From an uncultured Bacilli bacterium (GTDB lineage Bacteria; Bacillota_I; Bacilli_A; RF39; UBA660), in contig CANQFF010000013.1 of the NCBI GenBank assembly GCA_947598345.1, positions 1 to 21,288 of the forward strand: a DNA stretch of 21,288 bases, written 5' to 3'. The notes below the pieces were generated by a model. The model saw only the letters and a list, made by a program, of their open reading frames with translations, had not been told where the DNA came from and did not search any database. Both the position numbers and the translations under genes were made by a program. Positions 8,868 through 16,334 of this stretch are shown here, one piece after another; positions within the stretch are counted from its first letter, which is position 1; every line of letters starts with the position of its first letter.

Positions 8868-8897
8868 ATTATATCATAATGTTGTATTTATTCGCAA
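8868..8897 (-). promoter_or_regulatory. Candidate promoter of pflB
   Basis: On the minus strand TTGCGA (8892-8897) and TATAAT (8868-8873) are separated by 18 bp, with the -10 box 36 nt upstream of the pflB ATG. The -35 box matches 4 of 6 consensus bases. No Rex- or Fnr-type palindrome was recognised around it. Confidence 0.5.
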
Positions 8898-8909
8898 TCA
8901 CTAAATATA

Positions 8910-9803
8910 TTAATCCTCAAAAAGTTTTAATATATTTTTAAAACATTCTGGTAATTCACATTCAAATTTCATAAATTTTTTTGTACTAGGATGTATAAAT
9001 CCTAATTCACAAGCATGAAGACATTGACCACTATCATCAAATATCTTTCTTCTTCCATATACTGGATCATTAACAACAGGATGATTGATGTAATCCATAT
9101 GAACTCTTATTTGATGCGTCCTTCCTGTTTCAAGCCTAAGTTCTATTAATGTAGCATCTTTAAATCTTTTTAATACTTTAAGATGCGTTATTGCTTCTTT
9201 ACTATTAATATTTGTTACAGCCATTTTTTTCCTGTCATTTAAAGATCTACCTATAGGGGCATCTATAGTAGCTGTATCTTCATTAATAACTCCCCACACA
9301 AGTGCGATATATTTTCTAGTTGTCTTTTTTTCACTTAATTCTTGTGCGAGAATTTCGTGTGCTTTATCATTTTTCGCTACCATTAATAATCCAGTTGTAT
9401 AAGCATCTATTCTATGAACTATACCTGGTCTAAATTCACCATTTATTTTACTTAAACTTTTAGAGTGATAAAGAAGTGCGTTTACTAAAGTTCCATGATT
9501 GTTGCCTATTGCTGGATGCACAACCATTCCATTTGATTTATTTACAACTATTACATCATTGTCTTCATACACTATATCAAGGGGAATATTTTCTGGTTCA
9601 ACATTCATATCTTCTTCTATATATTCTTTTACAGTTATAACATCATTACTTTTTAACAAATAACTATTCTTTGTCTTTTTCCCATTTACTAATATAAAAC
9701 CCTCTTTAATCATCTTTACTACTTTACTTCTACTATACTCTAGCTTGTCACTTAAATAAGAATCGATTCTTAAATCAATATCACTATCTACTAATATTTC
9801 CAT
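8910..9803 (-). CDS. rluD: RluD-type 23S rRNA pseudouridine synthase
   Basis: Pseudouridine synthase of the RluA/RluD family, 297 residues. An N-terminal S4 RNA-binding domain (about residues 8-60, RIDSYLSDKLEYSRSKVVKM) is followed by the catalytic domain. The active-site motif is HRIDAYTTGLL, with the nucleophile Asp133 in place of the more common HRLDxxTSG context; the Asp itself is kept. TGRTHQIRVH is the conserved motif III. The start is placed at 9803, where AGGAGG lies five bases upstream, rather than at an ATG 54 nt earlier that would add a hydrophobic, unconserved stretch. It overlaps the end of lspA by 13 nt, a common pairing in Firmicutes. The exact rRNA target (RluD-type positions versus RluB/C-type) is not settled. 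Confidence 0.92.
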   Translation of the reverse strand: MEILVDSDIDLRIDSYLSDKLEYSRSKVVKMIKEGFILVNGKKTKNSYLLKSNDVITVKEYIEEDMNVEPENIPLDIVYEDNDVIVVNKSNGMVVHPAIGNNHGTLVNALLYHSKSLSKINGEFRPGIVHRIDAYTTGLLMVAKNDKAHEILAQELSEKKTTRKYIALVWGVINEDTATIDAPIGRSLNDRKKMAVTNINSKEAITHLKVLKRFKDATLIELRLETGRTHQIRVHMDYINHPVVNDPVYGRRKIFDDSGQCLHACELGFIHPSTKKFMKFECELPECFKNILKLFED

Positions 9804-10261
9804 AAATCCTCCTTTATAATAGATAATAATATTAAAGCAACAGAAATAACTATACATATATCAGCAAAGTTAAAAACTGGAAATAAATAACTACCAAATT
9901 TAAAACTTATATAATCAATTACATATCCGTGAAAAATTCTATCAATTAAATTGCCAAGCACACCACCTATTAATAATGCATATATAAATGTTATTACTTC
10001 ACTGTCATATTCAATTTTAGATACATAATATAAAACCCCAGCAACTACTAGTATTCCTATTATTATTAAAAGCAATTTATTTCCACTAAATAAACCAAAA
10101 GCTGCTCCTTCATTATGAACTAATGTTATACTTAATAAATTTTTAATTAGTATTATACTTCTTCCAAGGTTTAGATAGTTACTTAAAAATATTTTTAATA
10201 TTTGATCTACAACTAAAAAAATAAAACTAAAAAATACTACACCTTTTAAATTTTTATTCAC
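9791..10261 (-). CDS. lspA: Lipoprotein signal peptidase (signal peptidase II)
   Basis: Membrane aspartyl protease that cleaves signal peptides from prolipoproteins after lipidation. 156 residues with four hydrophobic helices. The catalytic aspartates are Asp116 (HGYVIDYISF) and Asp134 (FNFADICIVI), 18 residues apart as in the family; NEGAAFG (50-56) and GNLIDR (103-108) are the other conserved blocks. It presumably processes the lipoprotein encoded at 5380. The start is GTG, with AAGGTG five bases upstream; no ATG fits. An extended -10 (TGCTATAAT) lies 15 nt upstream. The end overlaps rluD and carries that gene's Shine-Dalgarno. Confidence 0.95.
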   Translation of the reverse strand: MNKNLKGVVFFSFIFLVVDQILKIFLSNYLNLGRSIILIKNLLSITLVHNEGAAFGLFSGNKLLLIIIGILVVAGVLYYVSKIEYDSEVITFIYALLIGGVLGNLIDRIFHGYVIDYISFKFGSYLFPVFNFADICIVISVALILLSIIKEDLWKY

Positions 10262-10276
10262 AATATCACCTTAATA

Positions 10277-10285
10277 ATTATAGCA
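10277..10285 (-). promoter_or_regulatory. Extended -10 promoter of lspA
   Basis: TGCTATAAT on the minus strand is an extended -10 element with a perfect hexamer, 15 nt upstream of the GTG start. It lies just after the terminator of the radical SAM gene. No -35 match is clear, which is usual for extended -10 promoters. The implied leader is very short. Confidence 0.45.
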
Positions 10286-10295
10286 TATTTGTGTA

Positions 10296-10319
10296 AAAAG
10301 AAAAAGGTCATGGGACCTT
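10296..10319 (-). terminator. Terminator of the lemA-DUF2207-radical SAM unit
   Basis: A 6-bp stem AAGGTC/GACCTT (10304-10309 and 10314-10319) with a 4-nt loop is followed on the minus strand by TTTTTCTTTTT. It begins 12 nt past the stop at 10331. This separates the radical SAM gene from lspA. Confidence 0.8.
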
Positions 10320-10330
10320 AAATGATATTT

Positions 10331-11329
10331 TTAACAATTTTCATCACAACCAATATCTTTATGATTTAAATCTTTATATATAGCATAAGTTAAACATTTT
10401 AAACCACCATGACACATCTCAGAATGTTCGCAATCCAAACAATCATCTGGAATTTTCTTTTCTCTTAATTCTTTTAATATCTTACTATTTTTATACAAAT
10501 CATACATACTTTTTTCAAATAAATTACCTACCACTATTGGCATTCTTCTACAAGGAACTAAATCACCATTTTCCATAACTGTTAATAAAGTATCTCCAGC
10601 TGTACATCCATATGCAAAATCATTAGTCATTTGAAATTGTAATGCTCTATACATTGAAATTGTTGTATTATTATTTTTTATTTTTCTTAGCTTGTTCCTT
10701 TCTTTGTTCATAATAGATAAATATTTTCTTGTTTGTTCATAATTTAAAGCAAGATTTTTATCTTCAGAATCACCTAATGGTATATAACGATCCGACCATA
10801 CATTATTAACATCATATTTTCTTGCATATTTAACAACTTTAGGAAATTCTTTATAATTTAACCTAGTTGCAGTAAAAGAAATAGAGGTAAAAATATCTTG
10901 ATTTCTTAAATTTATTATACCCTTAGCTATCTTTTCGTAAGTACCACTACCTCTAATATAATCATTTGTCTTTTTACCACCTTCCAAACTTACTTGAACA
11001 TAATAAGGGTTATAACTTTTTATTTTTTTCGCTATTTCATCAGTAATTAATGTTCCATTTGTAAGTATTGAAAAAGTAATTAATTCTTTATCTTTTTTTA
11101 TAAGATCTAAAATTTTAAAAAAATATGGATTACATAGTGGTTCCCCACCTGTTATATTTATATGACCTTTCATTTTTAATTTCTTTAGTAATTCTTTAAA
11201 CTGATTATATATATCAACTAACTTTTCATATTTTAATTGAATAGGTTCATGTGATTCTTGATAACAGTGAAGACATCTTAAATTACAATTTTCACTTAAA
11301 TGCCACTGTAATACAAATCTTTTTACCAA
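10331..11329 (-). CDS. Radical SAM/SPASM enzyme, possible maturase of the upstream Cys-rich tail
   Basis: 332 residues from a TTG start. The radical SAM cluster motif is C15xxxC19xxC22 (CNLRCLHCYQ), and GGEP is at 61-64. The C-terminus is a full SPASM domain: C242-x12-G-x4-C260, then C297, C300, C306, C312, C328 and C332, enough for two auxiliary 4Fe-4S clusters. SPASM enzymes commonly modify peptides or proteins, for example by thioether bonds or Cys/Ser oxidation. Only 14 residues precede the first Cys, so there is no fused peptide-recognition (RRE) domain. The start codon overlaps the stop of the DUF2207 gene by 7 nt, so translation is likely coupled. A second TTG at 11347, with GGAGG nine bases upstream, would add six residues; I prefer 11329 because the family normally begins a few residues before the FVLQWHL block. 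Substrate unknown. Confidence 0.85.
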   Translation of the reverse strand: MVKRFVLQWHLSENCNLRCLHCYQESHEPIQLKYEKLVDIYNQFKELLKKLKMKGHINITGGEPLCNPYFFKILDLIKKDKELITFSILTNGTLITDEIAKKIKSYNPYYVQVSLEGGKKTNDYIRGSGTYEKIAKGIINLRNQDIFTSISFTATRLNYKEFPKVVKYARKYDVNNVWSDRYIPLGDSEDKNLALNYEQTRKYLSIMNKERNKLRKIKNNNTTISMYRALQFQMTNDFAYGCTAGDTLLTVMENGDLVPCRRMPIVVGNLFEKSMYDLYKNSKILKELREKKIPDDCLDCEHSEMCHGGLKCLTYAIYKDLNHKDIGCDENC

Positions 11330-13506
11330 GAACCACCACCGCCACAAGATGAGCAACCTCCACCACAAGATGAACATCCACCACCGCAAGATGAGCATCC
11401 GCTAGAATGACCACTTGAAGAATATGTTGGTTCAGGGTGGTATACATTATCATATAAATTATAATAAGATCGACTACTTCCATAATTAAATGTTCCCATA
11501 TCTACTTCAGGTACAGGTATGTTTTCGAATTTCTTTATCCACTTTTTAGATATATTCATAGCGTATGTATATGGAAGAATATTATAGAAATAGTTTGGAT
11601 TTTCTTGAACTAATGCCTCTAATTTTGGCTTCTCTGCTGTAACTAAGAAATGTCTAAATCCTTTAACTCTAGCAGTAATATATTCTCCATATTGTGTTTT
11701 TCTTTTCATAAATAATGTAAAGAATAAATTTATTAAATTACATATAAATGATAAATAATAAAATATATTTAACTTTGGATCCAAGTCTTCAATATATCTA
11801 TATGATATAATACTTAATATTAAAATAAGTATACTTCTAAAAATTGCCCCACCTATTTGTCTTGTTGCTTTACTATCATGAACTTTATCTTTAAAGCTAC
11901 TCTTTAACTCTGAAGCGACATCATCAAAAGCCTTATAGAAAGTATGATGTTCACTTAAAATTACAACATCTTTATTTTCAAATAGTCTATTATATACAAT
12001 TCTTTCCATATTTGAAAGTGATGGTAACTTAGATACTTCATCTACATATTTTTTCATATCCTTATTGTATTGTTCGACTTCTTTATCATAAATAGCTTTC
12101 TTATCATCTACATCTTTTAATCTCAACTGTTCATTATCACTAATAATTTCTATATAGCCATAGTTTACTAACTTATCTTTAACTGCTAAAAATTTATCTA
12201 TATTAGTTTCTAATAATTTTGTATCACCTTTTTTAAATAGATAAGTCATCATAGTTTTTTCAGAGTGATTTAAATTATTATCAGCATTTTTTAACCTTTT
12301 TATCTCTATTTGGCGCTTTGGCAATGTCTTATCAAATTCTTTTAGTTCTTTGGGCTTTATAATTAAATTAGTTATTTGAATATTATTATCTTTATCTTTT
12401 AAATCGTCAATTTTTATATAACCTTTACTTGCTAATTGAATAATTAAAGCAATTGTAAATTTTTTACTTGCTTGATTTTTATTAAATACATATCCAACTT
12501 CAGCAGCACTTAAATCATCTGGTGGATAAAATTCAACAGTTTGAGCCTTTTTAGGATGATCTTTACCAAATTTAATCCACTTACAAATAGTCCATGCGGT
12601 TAATATAAATATAATAATTGAAATAGTAAAAGAACCCCATCCATAATTCCAACTACCACCGACAAAATATCCATCTGGTAATTCTATATCTACTGTTAGT
12701 GATTTTTCTAATGGTTCATAATATAAATCAAAATATTCTTCATCACAAGTACCATCTTCATTTTGTCTCCAATCTTCACTACAATATTCTTTCAATTGTT
12801 TTTGATAATTTTTTTCTTCATTAAATGTAGCATACAAAGTATTTCCCACTACATTATAATCAACTACATCTGTTACATTATTTTTTCTAAATTTATCAGT
12901 AAAGAAATTTATATTATAACCTTCAATATTTTTAGGCATATGTACTTCTATTGAAGCATTTTTTATATCAGTTCCCCAGTAATCACCATAAGCATGGAAT
13001 ATAAGTTCATCAAAACCTTTATATGGATCTTTACCCATATCATATGTGTACTTGATTACATAAGTCTTTTCTCCCTCATCCACATATTCACTAGCACTAC
13101 CAATTTTAATTCTCGCTTTTCTTTTTACAGTATCTAAACTGTAAAGGTCACCAACAGCTCTATAATTAGATATAGTAGCTTTTCTTTTTATAGTATTTCC
13201 ATCTTTACCAGTGTATTGTGACCATAAAGGAGTAAATTTATATATACCGTGGTGATATGACTCATACCAATCAACAGTAATATTTTCAGTAACATCTACT
13301 TTGTTATCTTCCTTTACATCTAAAACAACATTATATGAAGAAATTGTGAATCCATCAGCAAGTTTTTCTGTACCACTATCTTCACCAAAAAATGATTCAA
13401 AACCTGTTATAACAACACTTAAAATTACAATAGTTAAATATCCTAACCAAAAGAATCCAAATAATTTTGATATAAATCTTACACCTTTCTTGGATTTTTT
13501 AGCCAT
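11323..13506 (-). CDS. DUF2207 membrane protein with C-terminal CSSCGGG repeats
   Basis: 727 residues. A signal-anchor helix (about 13-34) is followed by the extracytoplasmic DUF2207 domain (about 50-285), a second helix (291-309), a long cytoplasmic region opening with the family motif FYPPDDLSAAEVGYVF (326-341), a helix pair (about 556-572 and 580-600) and the conserved block ENPNYFYNILPYTYAMNISKKWI (635-657). This predicts a cytoplasmic C-terminus. The tail, after a Tyr/Ser-rich linker, is three CSSCGGG units with Cys at 704, 707, 711, 714, 718 and 721, ending GGGSW. DUF2207 proteins often end in Gly-rich tracts; the regular Cys pairs are the unusual part. Function of the family is unknown. 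The start overlaps the lemA stop by one base (TAATG), with AAAGGTGA upstream. The radical SAM gene begins inside the end of the tail. Confidence 0.88.
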   Translation of the reverse strand: MAKKSKKGVRFISKLFGFFWLGYLTIVILSVVITGFESFFGEDSGTEKLADGFTISSYNVVLDVKEDNKVDVTENITVDWYESYHHGIYKFTPLWSQYTGKDGNTIKRKATISNYRAVGDLYSLDTVKRKARIKIGSASEYVDEGEKTYVIKYTYDMGKDPYKGFDELIFHAYGDYWGTDIKNASIEVHMPKNIEGYNINFFTDKFRKNNVTDVVDYNVVGNTLYATFNEEKNYQKQLKEYCSEDWRQNEDGTCDEEYFDLYYEPLEKSLTVDIELPDGYFVGGSWNYGWGSFTISIIIFILTAWTICKWIKFGKDHPKKAQTVEFYPPDDLSAAEVGYVFNKNQASKKFTIALIIQLASKGYIKIDDLKDKDNNIQITNLIIKPKELKEFDKTLPKRQIEIKRLKNADNNLNHSEKTMMTYLFKKGDTKLLETNIDKFLAVKDKLVNYGYIEIISDNEQLRLKDVDDKKAIYDKEVEQYNKDMKKYVDEVSKLPSLSNMERIVYNRLFENKDVVILSEHHTFYKAFDDVASELKSSFKDKVHDSKATRQIGGAIFRSILILILSIISYRYIEDLDPKLNIFYYLSFICNLINLFFTLFMKRKTQYGEYITARVKGFRHFLVTAEKPKLEALVQENPNYFYNILPYTYAMNISKKWIKKFENIPVPEVDMGTFNYGSSRSYYNLYDNVYHPEPTYSSSGHSSGCSSCGGGCSSCGGGCSSCGGGGSW
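11336..11398. repeat. Three 21-bp tandem repeats coding for CSSCGGG
   Basis: Units at 11336-11356, 11357-11377 and 11378-11398, each 21 bp, differ at a few third positions but give the same seven residues. Synonymous drift with constant peptide suggests selection on the protein. The Gly codons also produce GGAGG and GGTGG, which may act as a Shine-Dalgarno for the next gene. Confidence 0.9.
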
Positions 13507-14066
13507 TACATCTTCACCTTTACATTTTCTCTTTCTAATTCGTTTGCTTCAAACATAGCTTTTGACTTATAACCTAACATTTTAGCAACAATATTACTTG
13601 GTATCATTTCAACTTTATTATTATAATTTCTAACAACTGCATTATAATATTTCCTTGACTGAGCAATCTCATCTTCAATATCACTTAATGATTGTTGTAA
13701 ACTTAAAAAGTTTTCATTGGCTTTTAAATCAGGATATGCTTCAGCTAATGCCATTAATTTTGTAATCCCACCAGAAATTTGTTCATTAGTTTTAATTTTT
13801 TGATCATCAGATAACTTATCATAAGATTCAACACTATTTCTTATTTCTACTATTTCTTTTAATGTATCTTTTTCATGTTTTGCATATCCTTTAACTACTT
13901 CAATTATATTAGGAATTAAATCCCATCTTTTCTTTAAATATACATCCATAGTTGAAAATCCTTCTTTTGTTTCATTGTTTAATTTAATTAATTTGTTATA
14001 AGTTACTACAACATATAATACAAGTATTACAATAATTGCAATAACAATCCATAAAATATAATTCAT
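13506..14066 (-). CDS. lemA: LemA family membrane protein
   Basis: 186 residues. One N-terminal transmembrane helix (about 3-22) is followed by a long helical domain. Family blocks are present: LKKRWDLIPNIIEVVKGYAKHE, then ALAEAYPDLKANENFLSLQ, then RKYYNAVVRNYNNKVE and NIVAKMLGYK. LemA proteins are common envelope proteins of unclear function that often sit next to DUF2207 or TPM-domain proteins, exactly as here. The ATG has AAGGAGA seven bases upstream. A possible 15-codon reading frame and a TATAAT box lie in the 180-bp region upstream. It heads the unit lemA-DUF2207-radical SAM. Identity is firm, function is not. Confidence 0.95.
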   Translation of the reverse strand: MNYILWIVIAIIVILVLYVVVTYNKLIKLNNETKEGFSTMDVYLKKRWDLIPNIIEVVKGYAKHEKDTLKEIVEIRNSVESYDKLSDDQKIKTNEQISGGITKLMALAEAYPDLKANENFLSLQQSLSDIEDEIAQSRKYYNAVVRNYNNKVEMIPSNIVAKMLGYKSKAMFEANELERENVKVKM

Positions 14067-14089
14067 ACTTACTTCTCCTTTTCTTATTT

Positions 14090-14137
14090 TTATTTTCCCC
14101 CTTTTAAATATTTATTTAATAACTTATACACCTCCAT
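14090..14137 (-). CDS. Possible 15-residue leader peptide upstream of lemA
   Basis: ATG at 14137 opens the frame MEVYKLLNKYLKGGK and stops at 14090, 23 nt before lemA. A weak AGGAAAG lies five bases before the ATG, and a TATAAT lies further upstream. It is lysine-rich and ends near GGK. No homology is recognised, and a frame this short occurs often by chance. Confidence 0.2.
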   Translation of the reverse strand: MEVYKLLNKYLKGGK

Positions 14138-14159
14138 TTATACTTTCCTATTTAAATAA

Positions 14160-14165
14160 ATTATA
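14160..14165 (-). promoter_or_regulatory. Candidate -10 box for the lemA unit
   Basis: A perfect TATAAT on the minus strand, 93 nt upstream of lemA and just after the terminator of the zinc-ribbon operon. A TGTACA at 19-bp spacing is a poor -35 candidate. Apart from this box and the possible short frame, nothing else was seen in the 180-bp gap. Confidence 0.35.
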
Positions 14166-14196
14166 TCATGAAATGTATTTTTTTTGTACATTTTAA

Positions 14197-14226
14197 ATAA
14201 AAAGTACATTCTTTTTAGAATGTACT
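14197..14226 (-). terminator. Terminator of the zinc-ribbon protein operon
   Basis: A perfect 10-bp stem (AGTACATTCT/AGAATGTACT, at 14203-14212 and 14217-14226) with a 4-nt loop is followed on the minus strand by TTTTTATTT. It lies 22 nt past the stop at 14249. Confidence 0.88.
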
Positions 14227-14248
14227 AATATAATCATTGTGTTAATTT

Positions 14249-14968
14249 TTAAAACATTATTTTTGGTAATACATATACAACTACAAATATAGCAACACTA
14301 ACTGCTGGTACGAAAACATAAGCAAGTTTATTCTTATCTACTTTTGTAATTTCATTTATTCCTTGATATAAATGTGTCAAATAGAATAATGCAGCGATTA
14401 ATAATATAATAAATGATAATTTAATTGAAATATAAACACATATAATTGCTACTACTGTTGTAATAGTAGTAAATACAGAACATACACCTAATAAAGAAAA
14501 TACACTCTTAATATTTACTCTATCTTTCAAAATTGGGTTTGCAATTAAATAAATTACTAAAGCTGCAATAACAAACCATACTGCCATAAATATAAATCCA
14601 TTAATAAATGTTTTCATAAATTCTACTTTAAATATTGATCCGCTTAGTAATGAACTATATCCAAATAAAGATCCTAAAGCTCCTGAAGCTTCATTAAGTA
14701 AACAATAAACAAATATACCAGTAATTATACAATTAATTACAAGTGCGATTATTCCTAATGAAAATTTATTTTCAGTTGAATATTTTTTTATCGCATCAAC
14801 TGGTTTACAAAATATTTTCTTTACTATATCTATATATGAATTAACACACTCATTAAAGTCAAATCCTGAAGTTGAAGTTTTAGATTCAACTTTAGAATCA
14901 TTTTTTTCACAATCACAAGGTTTTCCATCCTCTAATTTTTTTCCACATTTTGAACAAAATTTAGCCAT
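14249..14968 (-). CDS. Zinc-ribbon membrane protein (five-helix)
   Basis: 239 residues. The N-terminus is a short zinc ribbon, C5xxC8 ... C18xC20 (FCSKCGKKL and PCDCE), followed by a polar linker and about five transmembrane helices (69-91, 120-145, 155-180, 182-203, 215-236). The membrane part resembles Yip1-like or related integral membrane domains, but I cannot assign a family firmly. The second Cys pair has one residue between cysteines rather than two, a variant ribbon. The ATG has GGAGAG six bases upstream. It follows the larger zinc-ribbon gene by 17 nt, so the two probably work together in the envelope. Function unknown. Confidence 0.8.
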   Translation of the reverse strand: MAKFCSKCGKKLEDGKPCDCEKNDSKVESKTSTSGFDFNECVNSYIDIVKKIFCKPVDAIKKYSTENKFSLGIIALVINCIITGIFVYCLLNEASGALGSLFGYSSLLSGSIFKVEFMKTFINGFIFMAVWFVIAALVIYLIANPILKDRVNIKSVFSLLGVCSVFTTITTVVAIICVYISIKLSFIILLIAALFYLTHLYQGINEITKVDKNKLAYVFVPAVSVAIFVVVYVLPKIMF

Positions 14969-14985
14969 TTAAATCTCTCCTTCCA

Positions 14986-16221
14986 TTAATATCTAGAAAA
15001 ATAAGTTTCTAAATCATCCGTATCAACTAAGTAATATGAACCATCTTTATAATCAAACATTAAAGTTATATAACTGTATGAAGAACTATTATTTGTTTTT
15101 AATTCATCATCCCATGATTCATATTGTACACTATAATTGTATCTAATATCAAATTCTACTTCTATATAATTATTATCATTTATTTGTACATCATATATAG
15201 AAAATTTAGTGAATTCAATACTTGTCAATTTAGAAGACGCATCTGATAAATCTGAAACAAATTCGTTATAATCATTTTCTAATTTTGATAAATCAATTCC
15301 ATTAGACTCAAAATTACTTTTAATTTCAGAAAATGATTTTTTTGATATAGCATTAGAATACAAAGTAGTTAATGATTTTTTTGCTGCATCTTCTATTTTA
15401 GTCTTTTCTGCTTCTGATAAATTATCTTCATCAATGTCAAATCTATAAGATGAATTATATGAAGATGGGGTTACCGTATCTTCAAAAGACATTCCATTTG
15501 GTAATGAAACTTTAATATTTGTTCCGATATTGAATACCTGTGGAAGTACATAAACATCACTATCATCATCAGATTTTTTCTTATCTAAATATTTATCTGT
15601 AAGTTTAATTCCATAAAATTCAACTGTTGAACCTTTTATTACCTCTAATTCATAATCTTTTACAATTGCTGAATCATTCATATCTAAACTTACTTTCCAA
15701 TTATCAAAAATCAAATACTTTTTACCCTTTTCTTTAACCAAATTTATTCTGTCACTTCTTTCAGTACTTTGATTTTTTACAGTGTATTTAAATTCAACTG
15801 TTGCGCTTAGTCCACCCTTTTCATAATCAACATCAACTATCTTATAATTTATAACATCAGTTTCTGTTCCATTTTCTTTCATTATTTCTTTAAAAATTTT
15901 CTTATTTACAAAAGTTGTATCACCATCTATATCTAGATATTTATATAATGCATCTGCATCATTATCTATTACTGCTTGTATATAATTTTTAGCAATTGTT
16001 TTTGGATTAGTTAAATCGCTACCAACCTTATATAATATACCTATTACTACTAAAACAGCTACCAATATTATCAAACATAATTTATTTTTCTTTGACATTG
16101 GTTTTTTAACTTTTGATGGTTTATTATTTGAAGATTTATCATCGATATTTAATTTAGCACCGCATTCGCTACAAAAAGCATCCCCCTCTTTATTTTTAGC
16201 ACCACATTCACTACAGAACAA
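14986..16221 (-). CDS. Zinc-ribbon, single-pass membrane protein, TcaA-like
   Basis: 411 residues. A canonical zinc ribbon (C3xxC6, C17xxC20) is followed by a basic linker, one transmembrane helix (about 48-66) and a long extracytoplasmic part. The segment after the helix (NPKTIAKNYIQAVIDNDADA) looks like the repeated NTF2-like modules of TcaA-type proteins, which in staphylococci affect cell-wall antibiotic response; I transfer architecture, not function. The C-terminal part ends in a predicted beta-rich domain. The start is TTG with AGGAG seven bases upstream; the next ATG is far inside and would lose the zinc ribbon. A strong promoter lies 22 nt upstream. Second gene of the operon is the five-helix zinc-ribbon protein. 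Confidence 0.8.
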   Translation of the reverse strand: MFCSECGAKNKEGDAFCSECGAKLNIDDKSSNNKPSKVKKPMSKKNKLCLIILVAVLVVIGILYKVGSDLTNPKTIAKNYIQAVIDNDADALYKYLDIDGDTTFVNKKIFKEIMKENGTETDVINYKIVDVDYEKGGLSATVEFKYTVKNQSTERSDRINLVKEKGKKYLIFDNWKVSLDMNDSAIVKDYELEVIKGSTVEFYGIKLTDKYLDKKKSDDDSDVYVLPQVFNIGTNIKVSLPNGMSFEDTVTPSSYNSSYRFDIDEDNLSEAEKTKIEDAAKKSLTTLYSNAISKKSFSEIKSNFESNGIDLSKLENDYNEFVSDLSDASSKLTSIEFTKFSIYDVQINDNNYIEVEFDIRYNYSVQYESWDDELKTNNSSSYSYITLMFDYKDGSYYLVDTDDLETYFSRY

Positions 16222-16242
16222 TCTACCACTCCTTTCTATTTA

Positions 16243-16271
16243 AGTTTACAATTTTCGACAAATATTGTCAA
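16243..16271 (-). promoter_or_regulatory. Promoter of the zinc-ribbon operon
   Basis: A perfect TTGACA (16266-16271) and TAAACT (16243-16248) are separated by 17 bp on the minus strand. The implied leader is about 15 nt and carries the AGGAG site. This is the best promoter match in the window. Confidence 0.65.
16257..16269. promoter_or_regulatory. Palindrome over the -35 box, candidate operator
   Basis: GACAA-ATA-TTGTC is a perfect inverted repeat with a 3-bp centre, covering part of the -35 box and the spacer. A bound protein would block polymerase. No regulator is recognised. A related perfect palindrome, TTTAACAA-AATA-TTGTTAAA, lies upstream of dnaE at 21199-21218. Confidence 0.4.
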
Positions 16272-16334
16272 TATATATATATTAAAAATTTATAAAATTC
16301 TTTTATTAAATCTTATGTATTTGAAATAAAAATT

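Noticed and set aside
9804..9857. Upstream ATG extension of the RluD protein
   Set aside because: The extra 18 residues are hydrophobic, lie within lspA and lack a ribosome binding site; the ATG at 9803 has AGGAGG at good spacing.
11330..11398. ATG start for the radical SAM protein inside the repeats
   Set aside because: It would add a Trp/Leu/Arg-rich stretch created by reading Gly/Cys repeats in another frame, not expected before the conserved FVLQWHL block.
11336..11398. CRISPR-like or noncoding repeat array
   Set aside because: The units are 21 bp, head to tail without spacers, in frame, and differ only silently, so they are protein-coding repeats.
11292..11483. 63-residue minus-strand frame across the repeat region
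   Set aside because: It lies within the DUF2207 and radical SAM coding sequence in the third frame, and its valine/leucine-rich sequence is an artefact of the Gly/Cys repeat codons.
13301..13558. 85-residue plus-strand frame across the lemA-DUF2207 junction
   Set aside because: Antisense to two well-supported coupled genes, with no start signals.
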